Below, in pieces: positions 1 to 9,854 of a stretch of DNA of 64,000 nt. The notes beneath the pieces were generated by a model, which worked only from the letters and a program-made list of their open reading frames with translations, was not told where the DNA came from and did not search any database. Where the stretch lies: positions 1,929,501 to 1,993,500 of the forward strand of contig NZ_CP124576.1 in NCBI RefSeq assembly GCF_000281715.2, in the 5' to 3' direction. This DNA is from Sphingobium sp. AP49 (GTDB lineage Bacteria; Pseudomonadota; Alphaproteobacteria; Sphingomonadales; Sphingomonadaceae). Position numbers and translations under genes: made by a program. Each line of letters starts with the position of its first letter. The first letter of the stretch is position 1.

Positions 1-2
1 AC

Positions 3-911
3 GATGCGCCCTATCGCGCGGCCCTGGCCCAGGCGCAGGGTTCGCTCGCCAATGCCCGGGCGGCGATCCGCTCGACCAGCCTGCAGGCCCAGCGCTACAA
101 GGAACTGGTCGGCATCAACGCGGTGTCGAAGCAGGAATATGACGATGCCGATGCCGCCGCCCAGCAGGCGCGCGCCAATGTTGCAGCGCAGCAGGGTGCG
201 GTGCAGGCGGCGCAGGTGAACCAGAATTTCACCCGCATCCGTGCCCCCATTTCCGGCCGCATCAGCCGGTCGCTGCTGACGCCGGGCGCGCTGGTCCAGG
301 CAGGGCAGGCCGATGCGCTGACCACGATCCAGCGCACCGACCGCGTCTATGTCGACGTCACCCAGTCGGCGGCGCAGATCATCGACCTCAAGCAGGCGAT
401 GAAGGCCGGCGGCATCAGCGAGGCGCAGGGCGCCCGCATCCAGCTGATCCTGCCCAATGGCAGCGTCTATCCGGTCGAGGGCCGGCTGGCCTTTTCCGAC
501 GTGACCGTCGACCAGAGTTCGGGCGCGGTCACGCTGCGCGCGATCTTCCCGAACACCGACGGCCTGCTGCTGCCGGGCATGTATGTCCGTGCCAAGCTGA
601 TCGAGGGTGAGCGCACCCAGGCGATCCTGGCGCCGCAACAGGGCATTTCGCGCGATGCGCGGGGCCGGGCGACGGCGATGGTCGTGGGCAAGGACAACAA
701 GGTGGAGGTGCGCCAGGTCACCGTCGACCGCGCGATCGGCGACAAGTGGATCGTCACCGGTGGGCTCAAGCCCGGCGACAAGCTGATCGTCGAGGGGCTG
801 GTCAATCTGCGCCCAGGCACGGTGGTCAAGCCCGGCGCGCCGCAGCAGGTGACCGCGCCCGAAGGCGGCGCGCAACCCGGTGCGGCATCGAACGCAGGCG
901 AGGCGCACTAA
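3..911 (+). CDS. RND efflux periplasmic adaptor subunit (AcrA/MexA-type), 5' truncated
   Basis: The reading frame is open from base 3, so the gene starts upstream of the window and its signal sequence is missing. About 302 residues are present. They begin inside the alpha-helical hairpin (Ala/Gln-rich, around residues 1-60), continue through the second lipoyl half (IRAPISGRIS) and the beta-barrel domain, and end in the membrane-proximal domain with the G-L-K-P-G-D-K-L-I-V-E-G-L motif typical of AcrA. The tail is Ala/Pro/Gly-rich. It should link the inner-membrane pump to the outer-membrane channel. Three bases separate it from the pump gene, so the three genes form one operon. The call is secure; the substrate is unknown. 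Confidence 0.95.
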   Translation, partial: DAPYRAALAQAQGSLANARAAIRSTSLQAQRYKELVGINAVSKQEYDDADAAAQQARANVAAQQGAVQAAQVNQNFTRIRAPISGRISRSLLTPGALVQAGQADALTTIQRTDRVYVDVTQSAAQIIDLKQAMKAGGISEAQGARIQLILPNGSVYPVEGRLAFSDVTVDQSSGAVTLRAIFPNTDGLLLPGMYVRAKLIEGERTQAILAPQQGISRDARGRATAMVVGKDNKVEVRQVTVDRAIGDKWIVTGGLKPGDKLIVEGLVNLRPGTVVKPGAPQQVTAPEGGAQPGAASNAGEAH

Positions 912-914
912 ACC

Positions 915-3900
915 ATGGCCCGCTATTTTATCGACAGGCCCATCTTCGCATGGGTCATCGCCATCGTCATCATGCTGGCGGGTCTGCTCGCGGTCCGGTC
1001 GCTGCCGGTCGCGCAGTTCCCGGAAATCGCCCCGCCAGCGGTGACGATCCAGACCACCTATCCCGGCGCCAACGCCCAGACGCTGGAAAGCACGACGACG
1101 CAGATCATCGAGCAGCAGCTCAAGGGTATCGACAATCTGCGTTATTTTGCGTCCACCAGCGATGGTTCGGGCAATCTGAGCATTACCCTGACCTTCGAGC
1201 AGGGTACCGATCCCGACATCGCCCAGGTGCAGGTGCAGAACAAGCTGTCGCAGGCGACCCCCCTGTTGCCGCAGGAAGTGCAGCAGCAGGGCCTGCGCGT
1301 CGGCAAGTCGACGTCCAGCTTCCTGCTGATCATGGCCGCCTATTCGGACGACGGTATCCATGACCAGGAGGACGCGGCGGACTTCATCGCGTCCAGCCTG
1401 CAGGACCCGCTGAGCCGCGTCACCGGCGTCGGCGACACCCAGTTGTTCGGCTCGCAATATGCGATGCGCATCTGGCTCGACCCCTATAAGATGGCCAATC
1501 TGGGCGTGACCACCGGCGACGTGAAGTCGGCGATCGTCGCGCAGAATGCCCAGGTGTCGGCCGGCCAGATCGGTGGTTCGCCCTCGCCCAAGGGGCAGGC
1601 GCTCAACGCCACCGTCACTGCCCAGTCGCGGCTGCGCACGCCGGAAGAATTCCGCAATATCCGCCTACGCAGCAATGCCGACGGTTCGGTCGTGCTGATG
1701 TCGGACGTTGCCAAGGTCGAACTGGGCGCGGAAACCTATGGCTTCGGTGTGAAGTTCAACGGTCATCCGGCCTCGGGATTCGGCATCAAGCTGGCGCCGG
1801 GCGCGAACGCGCTCGACACGGTGGAAGCGGTGAAGGCGCGCGTCGACCAGCTGTCGAAGAATTTCCCGAGCTGGGTCAAATATGACTTCCCGGTCGACAA
1901 TTCGACCTTCGTCAAGCTGTCGGTCGAGCAGGTCATCCATACCCTGTTCGAGGCCGTGCTGCTGGTCTTCGTCGTCATGTTCCTGTTCCTGCAGAACTGG
2001 CGGGCGACCCTGATCCCCACGATCGCGGTGCCGGTGGTGCTGCTGGGCGCGCTGGCGATCCTGAGTGCGGCGGGCTTCACCATCAACACCTTGACCCTGT
2101 TCGGCATGGTGCTGGCGATCGGCCTGCTGGTCGACGACGCGATCGTCGTCGTCGAGAATGTCGAGCGTCTGATCCAGGACGAGGGCCTCAGCCCCAAGGA
2201 AGCGGCCAAGAAGTCGATGGACGAGATCAGCGGCGCGCTGATCGGCATCGGCCTGGTGCTGTCGGCGGTGTTCCTGCCGATGGCCTTCTTCGGCGGCTCG
2301 ACCGGCGTCATCTTCCGGCAATTCTCGATCACCATCGTGTCGTCGATGATCCTGTCGGTGCTGGTTGCGTTGATCCTGACCCCGGCGCTGTGTGCCACGA
2401 TCCTCAAGCCCGCCTCGCACGGGCATAGCTGGAACGGGCCGATCGGGTCGATACTTGGCCGCTTCTTCGACTGGTTCAACCGCACCTTCGACAAGGGCGT
2501 GGTCCGCTATGGCGCGGGCGTCGAGAAGGTTGAGCGCAGCTGGGTCCGGACCATGCTGGTCTATGGCCTGGTCGTCGTCGGCATGGCCTTCATCTTCCTG
2601 CGGTTGCCAAGCGGCTTCCTGCCGGACGAGGACCAGGGCATCATCATCAACCAGGTGTCGCTGCCCGCAGGCACGACGCTGGAAGAAACGGAGCGTGCGC
2701 TGGCGCGGATGCGCGACCATTATCTGGTCGACGAGAAGAAGAATGTCTCGGCCGTGTTCACGGTCGCCGGCTTCGGCTTCGTGGGCCAGGGTCAGAATGT
2801 CGGCATCGTCTTTGCCCGCATGAAGGACTGGCATGAGCGCAAGAGCGCGGACAGCCGCGTCCCTGCGATCGCCCTGCGCGCCAATATGGCATTCCAGAAG
2901 ATTTCGTCGGGCATGGCCTTCGCCTTCGTGCCGCCGGCGGTGCAGGAACTGGGCAATGCGTCCGGGTTCGACTTCCAGCTTCTCGATCAGGCCAATCTTG
3001 GCCATGACAAGCTGCTGGCGGCGCGTAACCAGTTGCTCGGCATGGCGATGGGGGACAAGCGCCTGGCGCAGGTCCGTCCCAATGGCCTGGAAGATACGCC
3101 GCAATTGAAACTGAACGTCGATCAGGCGGCGGCCGGTGCGCTGGGCATCGCCCAGGCGGACGTCAACGACACGATCAGCACCAACCTGGGCGGCACCTAT
3201 GTCAACGACTTCATCGACCGCGACCGCGTGAAGCGCGTGTTCGTCCAGGCCGATGCGCCGTTCCGGACCTCGCCGGACGCCATCAATGCCTTCCACGTTC
3301 GTGGCAGCACGGGCGTGATGGCACCGCTCTCGGCCTTTTCCACCACGGAATGGGTCCAGGGTCCGGCCCGTCTGGAGCGCTATAATGGCGTGCCGTCGAT
3401 GAACATTCAGGGCGCCCCGGCACCTGGCGTGTCCAGCGGTACCGCGATGAAGGCGATGGAGGAATTTGCCGCCAAGCTGCCGGCCGGTATCGGCTTTGCC
3501 TGGAACGGCATTTCCTATGAGGAACAGACGTCCGGTGGTCAGGCGCCCTATGTCTATGCGCTCTCGATGCTGATCGTCTTCCTCTGCCTGGCGGCGCTCT
3601 ATGAAAGCTGGTCGGTGCCGATCGCGGTCATGCTGGTCGTGCCCTTGGGCGTGCTCGGCGCGGTGATCGCGGCGACGCTGGCGGGGCTCAACAACGACAT
3701 CTATCTGCAGGTGGGTCTGATCACGACCATCGGCGTGTCGGCGAAGAACGCGATCCTGATCGTGGAGTTTGCCGAAGAGAAGATGCGTGAAGGGCTGCCA
3801 CCGGCCAAGGCGGCACTGGAAGCGGGCAAGCTGCGTCTGCGGCCGATCCTGATGACCAGCTTCGCCTTCATCTTCGGCGTGCTGCCGCTCGCCCTGTCCA

Positions 3901-4094
3901 AGGGCGCGGGCGCCGGCGGCCAGAATGCGATCGGCTGGGCCGTGGTCGGCGGCATGCTGTCCGCCACTGTCCTCGCCATCTTCTTCGTGCCGGTCTTCTT
4001 CACCGTGGTGAAGCGGTTGTTCCGCGAACATCATGAAGGGGAAGAACAGCGTAGCGCCGACGGCGAAACGCCGAACGCACCGCAGGAGGCATAA
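915..4094 (+). CDS. RND multidrug efflux transporter, inner-membrane pump (AcrB/MexB, HAE1 family)
   Basis: 1059 residues, the usual HAE1 length. It opens with a membrane segment following the family start [17 protein letters not shown]. Two large periplasmic loops alternate with two blocks of membrane helices. The TM4 motif [17 protein letters not shown] carries the two adjacent Asp residues of the proton relay, and the late membrane block contains [16 protein letters not shown]. The C-terminal tail is cytoplasmic and acidic. It is a proton-driven exporter of drugs or solvents, working with the adaptor upstream and the outer-membrane factor two bases downstream. No regulator gene adjoins on the right; one may lie left of the window. 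Confidence 0.97.
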   Translation: MARYFIDRPIFAWVIAIVIMLAGLLAVRSLPVAQFPEIAPPAVTIQTTYPGANAQTLESTTTQIIEQQLKGIDNLRYFASTSDGSGNLSITLTFEQGTDPDIAQVQVQNKLSQATPLLPQEVQQQGLRVGKSTSSFLLIMAAYSDDGIHDQEDAADFIASSLQDPLSRVTGVGDTQLFGSQYAMRIWLDPYKMANLGVTTGDVKSAIVAQNAQVSAGQIGGSPSPKGQALNATVTAQSRLRTPEEFRNIRLRSNADGSVVLMSDVAKVELGAETYGFGVKFNGHPASGFGIKLAPGANALDTVEAVKARVDQLSKNFPSWVKYDFPVDNSTFVKLSVEQVIHTLFEAVLLVFVVMFLFLQNWRATLIPTIAVPVVLLGALAILSAAGFTINTLTLFGMVLAIGLLVDDAIVVVENVERLIQDEGLSPKEAAKKSMDEISGALIGIGLVLSAVFLPMAFFGGSTGVIFRQFSITIVSSMILSVLVALILTPALCATILKPASHGHSWNGPIGSILGRFFDWFNRTFDKGVVRYGAGVEKVERSWVRTMLVYGLVVVGMAFIFLRLPSGFLPDEDQGIIINQVSLPAGTTLEETERALARMRDHYLVDEKKNVSAVFTVAGFGFVGQGQNVGIVFARMKDWHERKSADSRVPAIALRANMAFQKISSGMAFAFVPPAVQELGNASGFDFQLLDQANLGHDKLLAARNQLLGMAMGDKRLAQVRPNGLEDTPQLKLNVDQAAAGALGIAQADVNDTISTNLGGTYVNDFIDRDRVKRVFVQADAPFRTSPDAINAFHVRGSTGVMAPLSAFSTTEWVQGPARLERYNGVPSMNIQGAPAPGVSSGTAMKAMEEFAAKLPAGIGFAWNGISYEEQTSGGQAPYVYALSMLIVFLCLAALYESWSVPIAVMLVVPLGVLGAVIAATLAGLNNDIYLQVGLITTIGVSAKNAILIVEFAEEKMREGLPPAKAALEAGKLRLRPILMTSFAFIFGVLPLALSKGAGAGGQNAIGWAVVGGMLSATVLAIFFVPVFFTVVKRLFREHHEGEEQRSADGETPNAPQEA

Positions 4095-4096
4095 GA

Positions 4097-5509
4097 ATGT
4101 TGCGTACTATCAAAGCAATGTCGGTCGCCTCGCTGGCGCTGACGCTGGCCGCCTGCGACATGGCGCCCAAATATGCCCGCCCCGAACTGCCGGTGCCGCA
4201 GGCCAGCCCCCAGGGGCCGGCCTATAGCGCGGACAGCGGCGCGGCGATCGTGCCGGCCGATACCGCCTGGCGCGATTTCTTCACCGACCCGCGCCTGGTC
4301 CGGGTGATCGAGACCAGCCTGGCCAATAATCGCGACCTGCGCATTGCTGTCGCCAATGTGGAGCAGGCACGGGCGCAATATAAGGTGCAGCGGGCCGATC
4401 TGTTGCCGACCGTCGGGGCCACCGGCACGGCGACCTATTCGGAACAGCCGCTGGTCCAGTTCGGCCAGAGCCAGCGCCTCAATACCGACGTCTATCAGGC
4501 GCAGGTCGGCATTTCGGCCTGGGAAATCGACCTGTTCGGCCGGGTGCGCAACCTGACCAAGGCGGCGCAGGAGCAATATTTCGCTTCGGTCGAAAACCGC
4601 AATGCGGCGCAGACCGCGCTGGTGGCGGAAGTGGCGACGGCCTGGGTGACCATGGCCGCCGATCAGGAAGCGCTGCGTATTGCCCGCGTGCTGGCCACCG
4701 CCTTCAAGGAGACGCTGGACCTCAACCAGGCGCGGTTCGACAAGGGGATCGCGTCCGAACTGGACGTGCGCGAAGCGCAGACCAGCTATGACCAGGCGCG
4801 CGCCGCGATCGCGGCCGCAACGACGCTGGTGGCGCAGGACCAGAATGCACTGAACCTGCTGGCGGGCACGACGCTGGGCAACGAAGATCTGCCATCTGCA
4901 TTGCCCGATGGCCCGGTCACGCGGGAGGATCTGCCGGCTGACCTGCCGTCCAGCCTGCTGCTGCGCCGTCCCGACATCGCGTCGGCCGAGCATCAGCTGA
5001 TCGCGGCCAATGCCAATATCGGCGCGGCACGGGCGGCCTTCTTCCCGCAGCTGTCGCTGACGGCGGCGTTCGGCACGATCAGCTCGGGCCTGTCCAACCT
5101 GTTCAAGTCGGGCAGCGATACCTGGTCGGTGGCGCCCAGCGCGACCCTGCCGATCTTCGACTTCGGCCGGAACAAGGGCAATCTGCGCTACGCCAAGGCG
5201 ACCTATGACGCGATGCTCGCCACCTATGAGAAGAGCGTGCAGACCGGCTTCCGCGAAGTCGCCGATGCGCTGGCCCGGCGCGGCACGATGACGGAACAGG
5301 TCGAGGCGCAGACGTCGCAGCGTGACGCTGCGCGCAAGGCCTATGAGCTGTCACAGGCGCGCTTCCGCGCCGGCGTCGACGGCTTCCTGCCGACGTTGGT
5401 GTCGCAGCGCAGCCTGTCCACCGCCGAACAGGCGCTGGTGACGACACGGCTGGCGCGACTGACCAACATGGTGGAACTGTACCGCGCCATGGGCGGCGGC
5501 CTGAACTGA
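4097..5509 (+). CDS. Outer-membrane efflux lipoprotein (NodT/OprM family)
   Basis: 470 residues. The N-terminus is a lipoprotein signal with lipobox L-A-A-C, giving Cys20 as the acylated residue. This is followed by the M-A-P-K-Y-x-R-P start seen in OprM/NodT proteins, and then two outer-membrane-factor repeats (roughly residues 65-250 and 280-465) rich in coiled-coil-like Ala/Gln heptads. It forms the trimeric exit duct of the pump encoded just upstream (2-nt gap), so it is the last gene of the efflux operon. A perfect hairpin follows 6 bases after the stop codon. Confidence 0.95.
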   Translation: MLRTIKAMSVASLALTLAACDMAPKYARPELPVPQASPQGPAYSADSGAAIVPADTAWRDFFTDPRLVRVIETSLANNRDLRIAVANVEQARAQYKVQRADLLPTVGATGTATYSEQPLVQFGQSQRLNTDVYQAQVGISAWEIDLFGRVRNLTKAAQEQYFASVENRNAAQTALVAEVATAWVTMAADQEALRIARVLATAFKETLDLNQARFDKGIASELDVREAQTSYDQARAAIAAATTLVAQDQNALNLLAGTTLGNEDLPSALPDGPVTREDLPADLPSSLLLRRPDIASAEHQLIAANANIGAARAAFFPQLSLTAAFGTISSGLSNLFKSGSDTWSVAPSATLPIFDFGRNKGNLRYAKATYDAMLATYEKSVQTGFREVADALARRGTMTEQVEAQTSQRDAARKAYELSQARFRAGVDGFLPTLVSQRSLSTAEQALVTTRLARLTNMVELYRAMGGGLN

Positions 5510-5515
5510 GGCTGG

Positions 5516-5550
5516 CCTGCCGCTTGCGGACTTTGACCGCAAGCGGCAGG
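5516..5550 (+). terminator. Perfect 14-bp inverted repeat behind the RND operon
   Basis: Arms at 5516-5529 and 5537-5550 match perfectly over 14 bp with a 7-nt loop. There is no run of T after it, so it may act as an mRNA 3'-end stabiliser or a Rho-assisted terminator rather than a textbook intrinsic terminator. A TTG start at 5524 for the next gene would fall inside the stem, which argues against that start. Confidence 0.7.
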
Positions 5551-5604
5551 AAGCAGGGGCGGGGATCATCGCCTATCTCCAGCGATGAAGCATGGAGAAT
5601 GATG

Positions 5605-6117
5605 ATGACGCTGGCCTGCATGAACATGGGCTCGCCCGTGGGCGAATTGACACTGGTTGCCGGTAGCCAAGGGCTGATGGCGATCCTGTGGCCTGATGAT
5701 GATCCCGCCCGCGTTCGGTTGGACGATCGGATCGAAGCGCCGGACCATCCGGTCCTGCTGGAAACCGCAAAGCAGCTAGGCGAATATTTCGCCGGCACAA
5801 GGCGGCTTTTCTCCGTCCCGTTGCAATTCCAGGGCACCGATTTCCAGCGCCAGGTCTGGGCCGCGCTGCTCGCCATCCCGTTCGGCGAGACACGCAGCTA
5901 TGCCGACATCGCCCGGGCCATCGGCCGGCCGACCGCCACACGCGCCGTCGGCGCCGCCAATGGCCGCAACCCGATATCGATCATTGCGCCGTGCCACCGG
6001 GTGGTGGGCAGCAATGGGGCGCTCACCGGCTTTGCCGGTGGCATCGAGACCAAGAAATTCCTGTTGGACCTCGAAGGCGCACGGGAACCGCAGTCGACGC
6101 AAGCGGTGCTGTTCTAG
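5605..6117 (+). CDS. ogt: Methylated-DNA--protein-cysteine methyltransferase
   Basis: About 170 residues from this start, close to E. coli Ogt (171). The active-site motif P-C-H-R-V-V-G lies near residue 130 and is followed by LTGFAGGIETKKFLL, typical of O6-alkylguanine transferases; the helix-turn-helix region reads IPFGETRSYADIA. It removes alkyl groups from O6-guanine by suicide transfer to the Cys. Three in-frame ATGs lie at 5599, 5602 and 5605. GGAG at 5594-5597 is best spaced for the last. The open frame extends to a TTG at 5524, but that lies in the upstream hairpin. Likely a single-gene unit. Confidence 0.93.
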   Translation: MTLACMNMGSPVGELTLVAGSQGLMAILWPDDDPARVRLDDRIEAPDHPVLLETAKQLGEYFAGTRRLFSVPLQFQGTDFQRQVWAALLAIPFGETRSYADIARAIGRPTATRAVGAANGRNPISIIAPCHRVVGSNGALTGFAGGIETKKFLLDLEGAREPQSTQAVLF

Positions 6118-6162
6118 CCAGCCATGCGGCGCAGTTGGATGTGGGCGGCCTCGGCTCTCGCC

Positions 6163-6501
6163 CTAGCTCGCCGGATCATACATGAATTCGCGCAATTCCT
6201 GGGCACAGCGGCAGGCGTGGGCGATCTTGCTCGCCCATTGCACGGCATCGTCGCGTGAGGGGAGTTCCAATATGGTGAATCCGCCCTTGATGACGCTTCC
6301 CGGATAAATCTGGTCCGATACCGTTCCGTCGGCTGAGACCTGCACCGGCGCGACATGCTCATCGATCCCGCCGCCAAACACATAGACGCCGGCCACCTTG
6401 GCTTCCTCGATCACCGCATGGGCTGCTGCGGCGACGGCGGGAAAGTCCGCGTCGCTGACTTGCATCGCCTCGCTAGGGAAGGAGATGAGATATTTGGTCA
6501 T
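6163..6501 (-). CDS. YCII-related (DGPF) domain protein
   Basis: 112 residues resembling the small YCII/DGPF alpha-beta barrel proteins. It begins MTKYLISFPSEAM, has a central G-G-I-D-E block, and continues with GGFTILELPSRDDAVQWA, which matches the family pattern of a GG-F-x-I-L-E-x-x-S-x-x-E-A-x-x-W segment. The enzymatic role of these proteins is unknown. It converges with ogt and precedes the tRNA-Arg gene on the same strand. The family call is good; the function is open. Confidence 0.75.
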   Translation of the reverse strand: MTKYLISFPSEAMQVSDADFPAVAAAAHAVIEEAKVAGVYVFGGGIDEHVAPVQVSADGTVSDQIYPGSVIKGGFTILELPSRDDAVQWASKIAHACRCAQELREFMYDPAS

Positions 6502-6578
6502 GACGGCATGATGCGACGAAGCGCACAGCAGGGCAAGCCTGGCGACGGCCTGTCCATAACATCTCGTCTGTCGAAATT

Positions 6579-6655
6579 TGGTGCACCCAAGTGGATTCGA
6601 ACCACTGGCCTTTGCCTTCGGAGGGCAACGCTCTATCCAGCTGAGCTATGGGTGC
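6579..6655 (-). tRNA. tRNA-Arg (anticodon CCG)
   Basis: 77 nt on the minus strand. The 7-bp acceptor stem pairs GCACCCA with TGGGTGC. The D arm contains AGCTCAGCTGGATAGAGC. The anticodon stem TTGCC/GGCAA holds the loop CTCCGAA, giving anticodon CCG (reads CGG). The T loop is TTCGAAT, and the 3' CCA is encoded. All arms are intact, and I see no integration scar on either side. Confidence 0.95.
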
Positions 6656-6730
6656 ATGACGCTGGTCAGAAGGGGCGCTTAGCAAAGCGCTTCGGACCAC
6701 GCCAGCCACAAAATGGCCTGTTCCCAAATC

Positions 6731-7126
6731 TTATTTCGGTGCCTTCACCATCGGCTGGAATTTACCCAGGCCACAGCTGGCGCCGCGTTGCAGGCCGGGG
6801 CCGCCGCTGGTCAGCACGGTGATGATGTCGACGGAACAGAGCTGCGAGACGCTGGTCCTGTAGGCGAAGCGCCGCTCGAAGCCCAGGCTGGGGCAGCTGT
6901 TGGGCAGGATGTTGCGGTAGATCTTCTTGCCGCTGACCTCGAAATCGATGGTGCGGTCGTCGCGGACGTTGCTGGATCGGATCTGGTTGATCGAGATGCA
7001 ATCGACCGCTGCGCCGTCGGCGATATAGGGATCGGGCTTGCTGCTGGTCTTGGCGAGGGCCGGCGTCAGGCCGCAGGCAAGGGCCAGGCCGAGGATTATG
7101 AGGCGAGGGGCGGGGCGGACGGGCAT
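6731..7126 (-). CDS. Small secreted protein, DUF6491-like
   Basis: 131 residues with a clear signal peptide: basic start MPVRPAPR, hydrophobic LIILGLALACGL, cleavage after A-L-A. The mature part contains four Cys and the segment DCISINQIRSSNVRDDRTID, which I associate with the DUF6491 family common in sphingomonads; that assignment is from memory. The start has a strong AGGAGAG ribosome site. Predicted periplasmic; function unknown. Confidence 0.7.
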   Translation of the reverse strand: MPVRPAPRLIILGLALACGLTPALAKTSSKPDPYIADGAAVDCISINQIRSSNVRDDRTIDFEVSGKKIYRNILPNSCPSLGFERRFAYRTSVSQLCSVDIITVLTSGGPGLQRGASCGLGKFQPMVKAPK

Positions 7127-7202
7127 CTTCTCTCTCCTTTGCAGAGATGACGATTCGCGGCGGCGAAATCAGTCCTCATCCTAGCATCGTCCGCGAATCG
7201 GA

Positions 7203-7862
7203 TCAGGCGGCTTTTGCGACGCTGCCGGGTTCCGGCGTCTTGGGCTTGAAGCGGCACAGGTCCGAGACGATGCAGCGCCAGCATTCGGGCTTGCGCGCCT
7301 TGCAGACATAGCGGCCATGCAGGATCAGCCAATGATGCGCGTCGCGGCGGAACGGCTGGGGCACGCGCTTTTCCAGCTTGTCCTCGACCGCCAATACCGT
7401 CTTGCCCGGCGCCAGGCCGGTGCGGTTGCCGACGCGGAAGATATGGGTGTCGACCGCGAAGGTCTCCTGCCCGAACGCGGTGTTGAGCACGACATTGGCG
7501 GTCTTGCGGCCGACGCCGGGCAGGGTGGTCAGCGTGTCGCGATCCTGCGGCACTTCCCCGTCGAAATCGCGCACCAAAATCTCGGACAGGCCGATGACAT
7601 TCTTCGCCTTGGTGTTGAACAGGCCGATCGTCTTGATATGGGCTTTAAGCCCTTCTTCGCCCAGGTCGACCATCTGTTGCGGTGTTTCGACTTCGCGGAA
7701 CAGGGCGCGGGTCGCCTTGTTGACGCCGACGTCGGTAGCCTGGGCCGACAGGGTGACCGCGACCAACAATTGATAGGCATTGCCATATTCCAGCTCTGTC
7801 ACCGGGGCGGGATTGGCCTCTGCCAGGCGGCTGAAAAAGTCGAAGATCTGCGCCTTGTTCAT
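7203..7862 (-). CDS. nth: Endonuclease III, DNA glycosylase/AP lyase
   Basis: 219 residues. The helix-hairpin-helix motif L-P-G-V-G-R-K-T-A contains the catalytic Lys, and the catalytic Asp sits in V-D-T-H-I-F-R-V. The [4Fe-4S] loop near the C-terminus has spacing C-x6-C-x2-C-x5-C. It excises oxidised pyrimidines and cleaves the abasic site. It begins 4 bases after the dapB stop, so the two genes should be co-transcribed. Confidence 0.97.
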   Translation of the reverse strand: MNKAQIFDFFSRLAEANPAPVTELEYGNAYQLLVAVTLSAQATDVGVNKATRALFREVETPQQMVDLGEEGLKAHIKTIGLFNTKAKNVIGLSEILVRDFDGEVPQDRDTLTTLPGVGRKTANVVLNTAFGQETFAVDTHIFRVGNRTGLAPGKTVLAVEDKLEKRVPQPFRRDAHHWLILHGRYVCKARKPECWRCIVSDLCRFKPKTPEPGSVAKAA

Positions 7863-7866
7863 GGCA

Positions 7867-8631
7867 TCAGAGCCCCAGCACGCCCTTCATGTCGTAGCGG
7901 CCGACCGGCTGACCCGCGAGCCAGCGGGCGCCCTTGATCGCGCCGCGCGCGAAGATGGTGCGGTTCTCGGCGCGGTGACCGAGTTCGATCCGCTCGCCCT
8001 CGGTCGCCAGGATCAGCTGATGGTCGCCCGCCACCGATCCGCCGCGCAGCGCGGCAAAGCCGATCGCGCCCTTCGCCCGCGCGCCGGTGATACCGTCGCG
8101 GCCACGCTCGCTATGGTCGGCAAGGTTGATGCCGCGCCCCTTCGCCGCCGCTTCGCCCAGCAGCAGCGCAGTGCCCGACGGTGCGTCCACCTTGTGGCGA
8201 TGGTGCATTTCGACGATCTCGATATCCCAGTCGTCGCCCAGGCTGGCCGCCGCCTTCTCTACCAAGGCAGCGAGCAGGTTGACGCCCAGTGACGTATTGC
8301 CCGTCTGCAGCACGGGAATATGCGCGGCTGCCTGATCGATCAGCGCATGATGCTCGGCCTCCAGCCCCGTCGTGCCGATCAGGATCGGCTTGTTCGCAGC
8401 GATGCAGGCGTCGAGATTGGCGGCCAGCGCGGCAGGCACGGAAAAGTCGATCAGCACATCGCTGGCCTTGGCCAGAGCCTCCGGGTCGCTGGTGATCGCG
8501 ATACCGGGCACCAGTTCGCCCTGCTGGCTGCGATCCGTCCCGCCGGCGATGTCATATCCGGCATCCACCGCCGCCTGCGCGATGGCGCGGCCCATGCGGC
8601 CCGCCGCTCCGAAAATCCCGATGCTGGTCAT
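7867..8631 (-). CDS. dapB: 4-hydroxy-tetrahydrodipicolinate reductase
   Basis: 254 residues. The N-terminal dinucleotide-binding loop reads G-A-A-G-R-M-G-R-A-I, and the active-site signature EMHHRHKVDAPSGTALLLGE holds the catalytic His-His pair and Lys. It carries out the NAD(P)H-dependent step to tetrahydrodipicolinate in the lysine/diaminopimelate pathway, feeding peptidoglycan synthesis. It is first in the dapB-nth pair and is transcribed divergently from the gene at 8751. Confidence 0.97.
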   Translation of the reverse strand: MTSIGIFGAAGRMGRAIAQAAVDAGYDIAGGTDRSQQGELVPGIAITSDPEALAKASDVLIDFSVPAALAANLDACIAANKPILIGTTGLEAEHHALIDQAAAHIPVLQTGNTSLGVNLLAALVEKAAASLGDDWDIEIVEMHHRHKVDAPSGTALLLGEAAAKGRGINLADHSERGRDGITGARAKGAIGFAALRGGSVAGDHQLILATEGERIELGHRAENRTIFARGAIKGARWLAGQPVGRYDMKGVLGL

Positions 8632-8750
8632 GTTCTGGCCTGTGTTCTTGAAAAAGGGTTCGTCTGGCCGATGCCAGACTCCTGCTGCCTTGTCATCCCT
8701 CGGTGACGGGCATGATTGACGGGCCGCTGGCCGGGACTAAAGCAGGGTGC

Positions 8751-9095
8751 ATGGCTAAAGCGGATCGTCTCGAACGCATGGACAATCGTCGTGCGGAACT
8801 GGAAACCGAATATGGCGAGGTGCTGGTCGCGGCGCTGCGCGCCACGGCGGCCGGTAGCTGGGGGTTGTTCGATCATAACAAGGATCGGGCGGCGCGCGCA
8901 CGCGTAGCACCGGTGATCGCGGCGCTGGAGGAACTGGCCGAGCAGATCGATGATCTGCGTGACCGGCTGGGCGTCGAACCCTTTGCCCTGCACCAGCAGT
9001 TTCTGGCGGCGCGGGGGCCGGTCGCATCCAGCGCCGTCGGCGAACCCAAGCAGGCCCAGGCCTGGCTGGACCAGCTGGGCGTCGCTGCGGGATGA
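8751..9095 (+). CDS. Hypothetical protein, helical
   Basis: 114 residues from the ATG at 8751, preceded by an AGCAGGG ribosome site; a longer frame starts at 8703. The N-terminal half is charged and helical (KADRLERMDNRRAELETEYG), and the rest is mostly amphipathic helix. No signal peptide, membrane segment or known motif is seen. Its stop overlaps the start of the sirtuin gene by 4 bp (ATGA), so the two are translationally coupled and may act together. Confidence 0.65.
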   Translation: MAKADRLERMDNRRAELETEYGEVLVAALRATAAGSWGLFDHNKDRAARARVAPVIAALEELAEQIDDLRDRLGVEPFALHQQFLAARGPVASSAVGEPKQAQAWLDQLGVAAG

Positions 9096-9793
9096 AGCAG
9101 GATATTCGCAATATCGTTATTCTTACCGGTGCCGGTATTTCCGCAGAAAGCGGACTTGCAACCTTCCGTGGTCCCGAAGGATTGTGGGAGGGGCACCGGG
9201 TGGAGGATGTCTGCACGCCCGAGGCGCTGGCGCATAATCCTGCGCTGGTGCACCGCTTCTATGACGAGCGGCGGGCGCGGTTGGCGGATGTCGTGCCGAA
9301 TGCGGCGCATGATGCGCTGGCTGCGCTGGACAGGGCCTGGACGGGCGAATTGCTGATCGTGACGCAGAATGTCGATGATCTGCACGAACGTGCGGGCGCG
9401 CGGCGCCTCATCCACATGCACGGTGAACTGAACTCGGCTTTGTGCGCGGCCTGCGGCAACGCCGTTGCCTGGTCCGTCGACCTTCCGCCCGAATCGCGAT
9501 GTGATGCGTGTGGGCAGCCGCGCTTGCGTCCCGACATCGTGTTCTTCGGTGAAATGCCATATCAGATGGACCGGATCGATGTGGCGCTGCGGGCTGCGGA
9601 CCTGTTCGTGTCCATCGGCACATCGGGCGCGGTCTATCCCGCCGCCGGCTTCGTTCAGACGGCGCGCCATGCCGGTGCGCGCACGCTGGAGCTTAATCTC
9701 GATCCGTCGGCGGGCAGCGATTATTTCGAGGAAAGCCGACTGGGGGCCGCCAGCCTGCTGGTCCCCGACATGGTCCGCACGCTGCTGGCATAA
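9092..9793 (+). CDS. cobB: Sir2-family NAD-dependent protein deacylase
   Basis: 233 residues. The NAD loop G-A-G-I-S-A-E-S-G-L-A-T-F-R is followed by T-Q-N-V-D-D-L-H and the catalytic His in I-H-M-H-G-E. The zinc site is made of two C-x2-C pairs (CAACG and CDACG). The segment FYDERR carries the Tyr and Arg spaced as in CobB and SIRT5, which suggests desuccinylase as well as deacetylase activity. It overlaps the upstream small gene by 4 bp. Confidence 0.95.
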   Translation: MKQDIRNIVILTGAGISAESGLATFRGPEGLWEGHRVEDVCTPEALAHNPALVHRFYDERRARLADVVPNAAHDALAALDRAWTGELLIVTQNVDDLHERAGARRLIHMHGELNSALCAACGNAVAWSVDLPPESRCDACGQPRLRPDIVFFGEMPYQMDRIDVALRAADLFVSIGTSGAVYPAAGFVQTARHAGARTLELNLDPSAGSDYFEESRLGAASLLVPDMVRTLLA

Positions 9794-9854
9794 CCGCCTT
9801 CAGGCGCAATCGACATGGAGGCGATAGCCTGCCCGAATAGGGATGCTCCTGCCT

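Noticed and set aside
1665..4034. 789-aa frame on the minus strand opposite the RND pump
   Set aside because: Mirror frame of a high-GC gene; composition is rich in His, Arg, Asp and Gln with no family motif, while the plus strand encodes a full AcrB-type pump.
8632..8750. Lysine riboswitch before dapB
   Set aside because: The gap is short, and no conserved lysine-riboswitch core or terminator-antiterminator pair was recognised.
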